DNA from: JBGPBY01 sp041481485
GTDB lineage: Bacteria > Acidobacteriota > Terriglobia > 20CM-2-55-15
Assembly (NCBI GenBank): GCA_041481485.1
Contig: JBGPBY010000318.1
Location: 1 to 8,553, forward strand
DNA length: 8,553 bases
Direction of reading: 5' to 3'
Below are positions 7,601 to 8,553 of this stretch, in pieces; within the stretch, counting starts at the first letter, position 1; each line of letters starts with the position of its first letter. A program made the translations under genes and the position numbers. Under the pieces are notes generated by a model. That model saw only the letters and a list, made by a program, of their open reading frames with translations, was not told the origin of the DNA and did no database searches.

Positions 7601-8553
7601 CTTTGGCTCTGGCGGAGTCCTGTTGCTGCCGGATCAGCCGGGAACCGCACATCCTCATATGATGATCATCGGCAGCAAGGCCGGAGAACTGTACCTGATG
7701 GATCGGGATAATCTCGGCGGATACCAACAGTGTGGACCGGAATGCGACAACGCCCTTCAGGTCATCCCGGTTGGCACGGTGAATCCCGTATTCGATACCC
7801 CAGCCTACTTCAACGGTCTGATCTATTACCATGCCTGTTGCGGTGATGTGCTCAAGGCATTTCAACTCGGGGACGGGCAAATCTCTCCTGAACCGGTTAT
7901 GGAATCCGCAAAGCCGTTCGCCTATCCCGGATCGGTGCCCAGCGTTTCTGCAAATGGATCGAATAACGGAATCATTTGGGTATTGGAACGAGCGGATGAC
8001 GGAATCCTTCACGCCTATGATGCAGCCAACCTTGATAATGAGCTCTTCTCCAGCAATGACTATGTTGCCGATCACCTGGACGGTCCGGTCAAATACACGG
8101 TACCCACCATCGCAAAAGGGAAGGTATTCGTTGGGACGCAGGGTGCCCTTACCGTATTTGGATTGCTTCCCACGGCATCGGCAAATCTTTCGGTGAGCTT
8201 TGACGGCAAGACGGCGGACCGTCTGGGACAAGGCGAAGCCCTGCTTGCACCGGATGGGCTGACGGATGCAGTTTTTACTTTAACCTTGCAGCCAGGTGGC
8301 GGAACGGAACGGACCGTGACGTCCATGAAACTTCTGCCAGCGGCCGGCAACGAAGAATGGGATACAACTCCAAACAATGACACCTGGACTCTCGCTGCGG
8401 CCGCCGATTTGGAAGGCGATCTGTATAACGCTCCTGACGGATCGGTCAATTTCCTTTTAACCGAAGGCAACAGCATCAAGATCTTTGCTGCGGACACCAT
8501 GGTGACGGCGTTTGGCCCCGGAGTGACTCTTAAATTCTCGTTGTTGTTTTCAG
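4692..8553 (+). CDS. Large secreted Kelch / TIG / PQQ-like propeller mosaic protein (3' end outside the window)
   Basis: The frame is open from the ATG to the end of the window (1287 codons, no stop), so the C-terminus is missing. Residues 1-35 form a signal peptide (hydrophobic core 13-29, likely cleavage after A33-G34-A35). No cysteine lies near the cleavage site, so it is not a lipoprotein. Residues 38-381 are seven Kelch blades with glycine pairs at 65, 113, 164, 212, 260, 310 and 361. Residues 382-459 are an Ig-like domain with C419 and C434, probably disulfide-linked. Two IPT/TIG domains follow (about 465-546 and 549-628). Residues 631-1159 resemble PQQ-enzyme propellers of a family I know chiefly from Acidobacteria, with HNDNARSG near its start; it contains C1014, C1018 and the adjacent pair C1049-C1050. 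A beta-rich domain begins near 1163. The Kelch part has no cysteine, so a galactose-oxidase Cys-Tyr cofactor is excluded. The likely role is extracytoplasmic binding or adhesion; no enzymatic function is claimed. Confidence 0.88.
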   Translation, partial: MQGAGRFSSLYKLILPILISSLFLITTVLHQSAGADNWTPTDFMVAGRAFHTATRLLDGRVLVAGGTDGAAGQASAEIYSPNLSTWSPVPLMNDARSQHTATLLADGKVLVAGGTNNGVPSGSLASAEIYDPATNSWSAASAMISPRYAFTATLLGDGRVLVAGGINSNGDLSSAEIYNPSDNTWSAILDMTTQRSFQTASLLSNGRVLIAGGAFAFTGISSAEIYDADTGIWVTAASMQRARFGHAAATLQDGSILVTGGNDGINHLAQGEIYNPDVDTWSAITVPDMSTSRSYHIATTMPDGRVIVTGGVSDESSGIPLVSAEIYNPSDNTWSPEADMGAARSNHTGTLLFTGQLLITGGFDPNFVVQNSAETLLPLKPQSITFNSLPDIVFGTPDFPIFATASSGLPVSFDAAGDCTVSGNTISIMQPGECTITANQSGNSIWQAATPVSHTFAIIMVGPPVPVITRVLPISGSPGSPITITGINFGETQQANTVTFNGTPATSISSWTSRSIVAILPVAATSGDVLVTTEIGVSNGVPFTVTGPPAITQLSPVSGPIGTAVTITGDNFGATRANGKVTFSGSEAAIITKWTATSIVAIVPPGTTTGDVVVYAGVLSNSSTFTVTSANYNDPGNVLTYHNDNARSGQYLTETTLTPANVNGATFGKLFSYPVDGYVFGQPLYISNVSISGVNHNVVYVATQHDSVYAYDADNPIGGELWHSSFIDPAAGISTVLPSDVSVNDIRVEIGITSTPVIDGSTGTMYVIAKTREVRFDGLHFVQRLHALDITTGAEKFGGPALIADTMPGDSGKYTYLAGPSVPGTGTDSDENGTVNFNALRQLNRPALLLKNGIVYSAWGSHGDYPPYHGWILGHDAQTLASVVVFNTTPNGADGAIWMSGGGPAADEDGNIFVATSNGTFDLNGPQSPGYSDSLLKLSTNPTPDGNPDLKVTDSFTPWNQDELSIYDRDFGSGGVLLLPDQPGTAHPHMMIIGSKAGELYLMDRDNLGGYQQCGPECDNALQVIPVGTVNPVFDTPAYFNGLIYYHACCGDVLKAFQLGDGQISPEPVMESAKPFAYPGSVPSVSANGSNNGIIWVLERADDGILHAYDAANLDNELFSSNDYVADHLDGPVKYTVPTIAKGKVFVGTQGALTVFGLLPTASANLSVSFDGKTADRLGQGEALLAPDGLTDAVFTLTLQPGGGTERTVTSMKLLPAAGNEEWDTTPNNDTWTLAAAADLEGDLYNAPDGSVNFLLTEGNSIKIFAADTMVTAFGPGVTLKFSLLFS
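4803..5834 (+). repeat. Coding region of seven Kelch repeats
   Basis: The repeats recur every 48-51 codons. Each has the order hydrophobic strand, (D/N)G(R/K)VLVAGG-like core, AEIY(N/D)P turn, then a tryptophan. Blades three and six share the identical peptide AEIYNPSDNTWS (encoded at 5214-5249 and 5661-5696), and the five base differences between them are all synonymous third positions. Confidence 0.85.

Noticed and set aside
7440..8231. 263-codon open frame on the minus strand
   Set aside because: It is antisense to the PQQ-like propeller region of the secreted protein, and the translation is not family-like.

Overview
The window carries four plus-strand protein genes and no sign of a plasmid, phage or transposase gene. 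The moderately GC-rich coding sequence, the intergenic GC-rich hairpins and above all the last gene point to an acidobacterium (Acidobacteriota, Solibacter/Bryobacter-like). That gene has a beta-propeller opening with an N-D-N-A-R-S-G motif followed by T-L-T-P-A-N-V-N, a family I associate mainly with that phylum. The assignment is an inference from family resemblance, not a database result.

Positions 1-283 hold a perfect 8-bp hairpin (10-28), probably a dispersed intergenic repeat, and otherwise no supported gene. Positions 284-4228 are a compact same-strand cluster. It contains lnt (apolipoprotein N-acyltransferase, 284-1900), a HAD-IB phosphatase of the phosphoserine-phosphatase-like group (1914-2624), and a full-length fatty acyl-CoA reductase of the extended SDR/'male sterility' type (2621-4228). 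The last two overlap by 4 bases (GTGA), so they are probably translationally coupled. All three fit membrane-lipid or acyl-chain chemistry: acylation of lipoproteins, removal of a phosphate from an unknown substrate, and reduction of acyl-CoA to fatty alcohol or aldehyde. Both lnt and the HAD gene have a good -10-like hexamer a few bases before the start codon, suggesting leaderless or near-leaderless transcripts.

Positions 4229-4691 are non-coding. They hold a weak terminator-like inverted repeat and then a striking array of seven short GC-rich hairpins in about 215 bp (4287-4502). Two of these are inverted copies of one another, and three belong to a family with a compensatory stem-pair change. 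A separate 6-6-6 inverted repeat (4580-4597) lies before the next gene.

Positions 4692-8553 encode the first 1287 codons of a very large secreted mosaic protein that runs off the window. It has a signal peptide, a seven-bladed Kelch propeller, an Ig-like domain with a likely disulfide, two IPT/TIG domains, a PQQ-enzyme-like propeller, and the start of a further beta-rich domain. It looks like an extracytoplasmic binding or adhesion protein. No enzyme activity can be assigned, and it is probably transcribed separately from the lipid genes.
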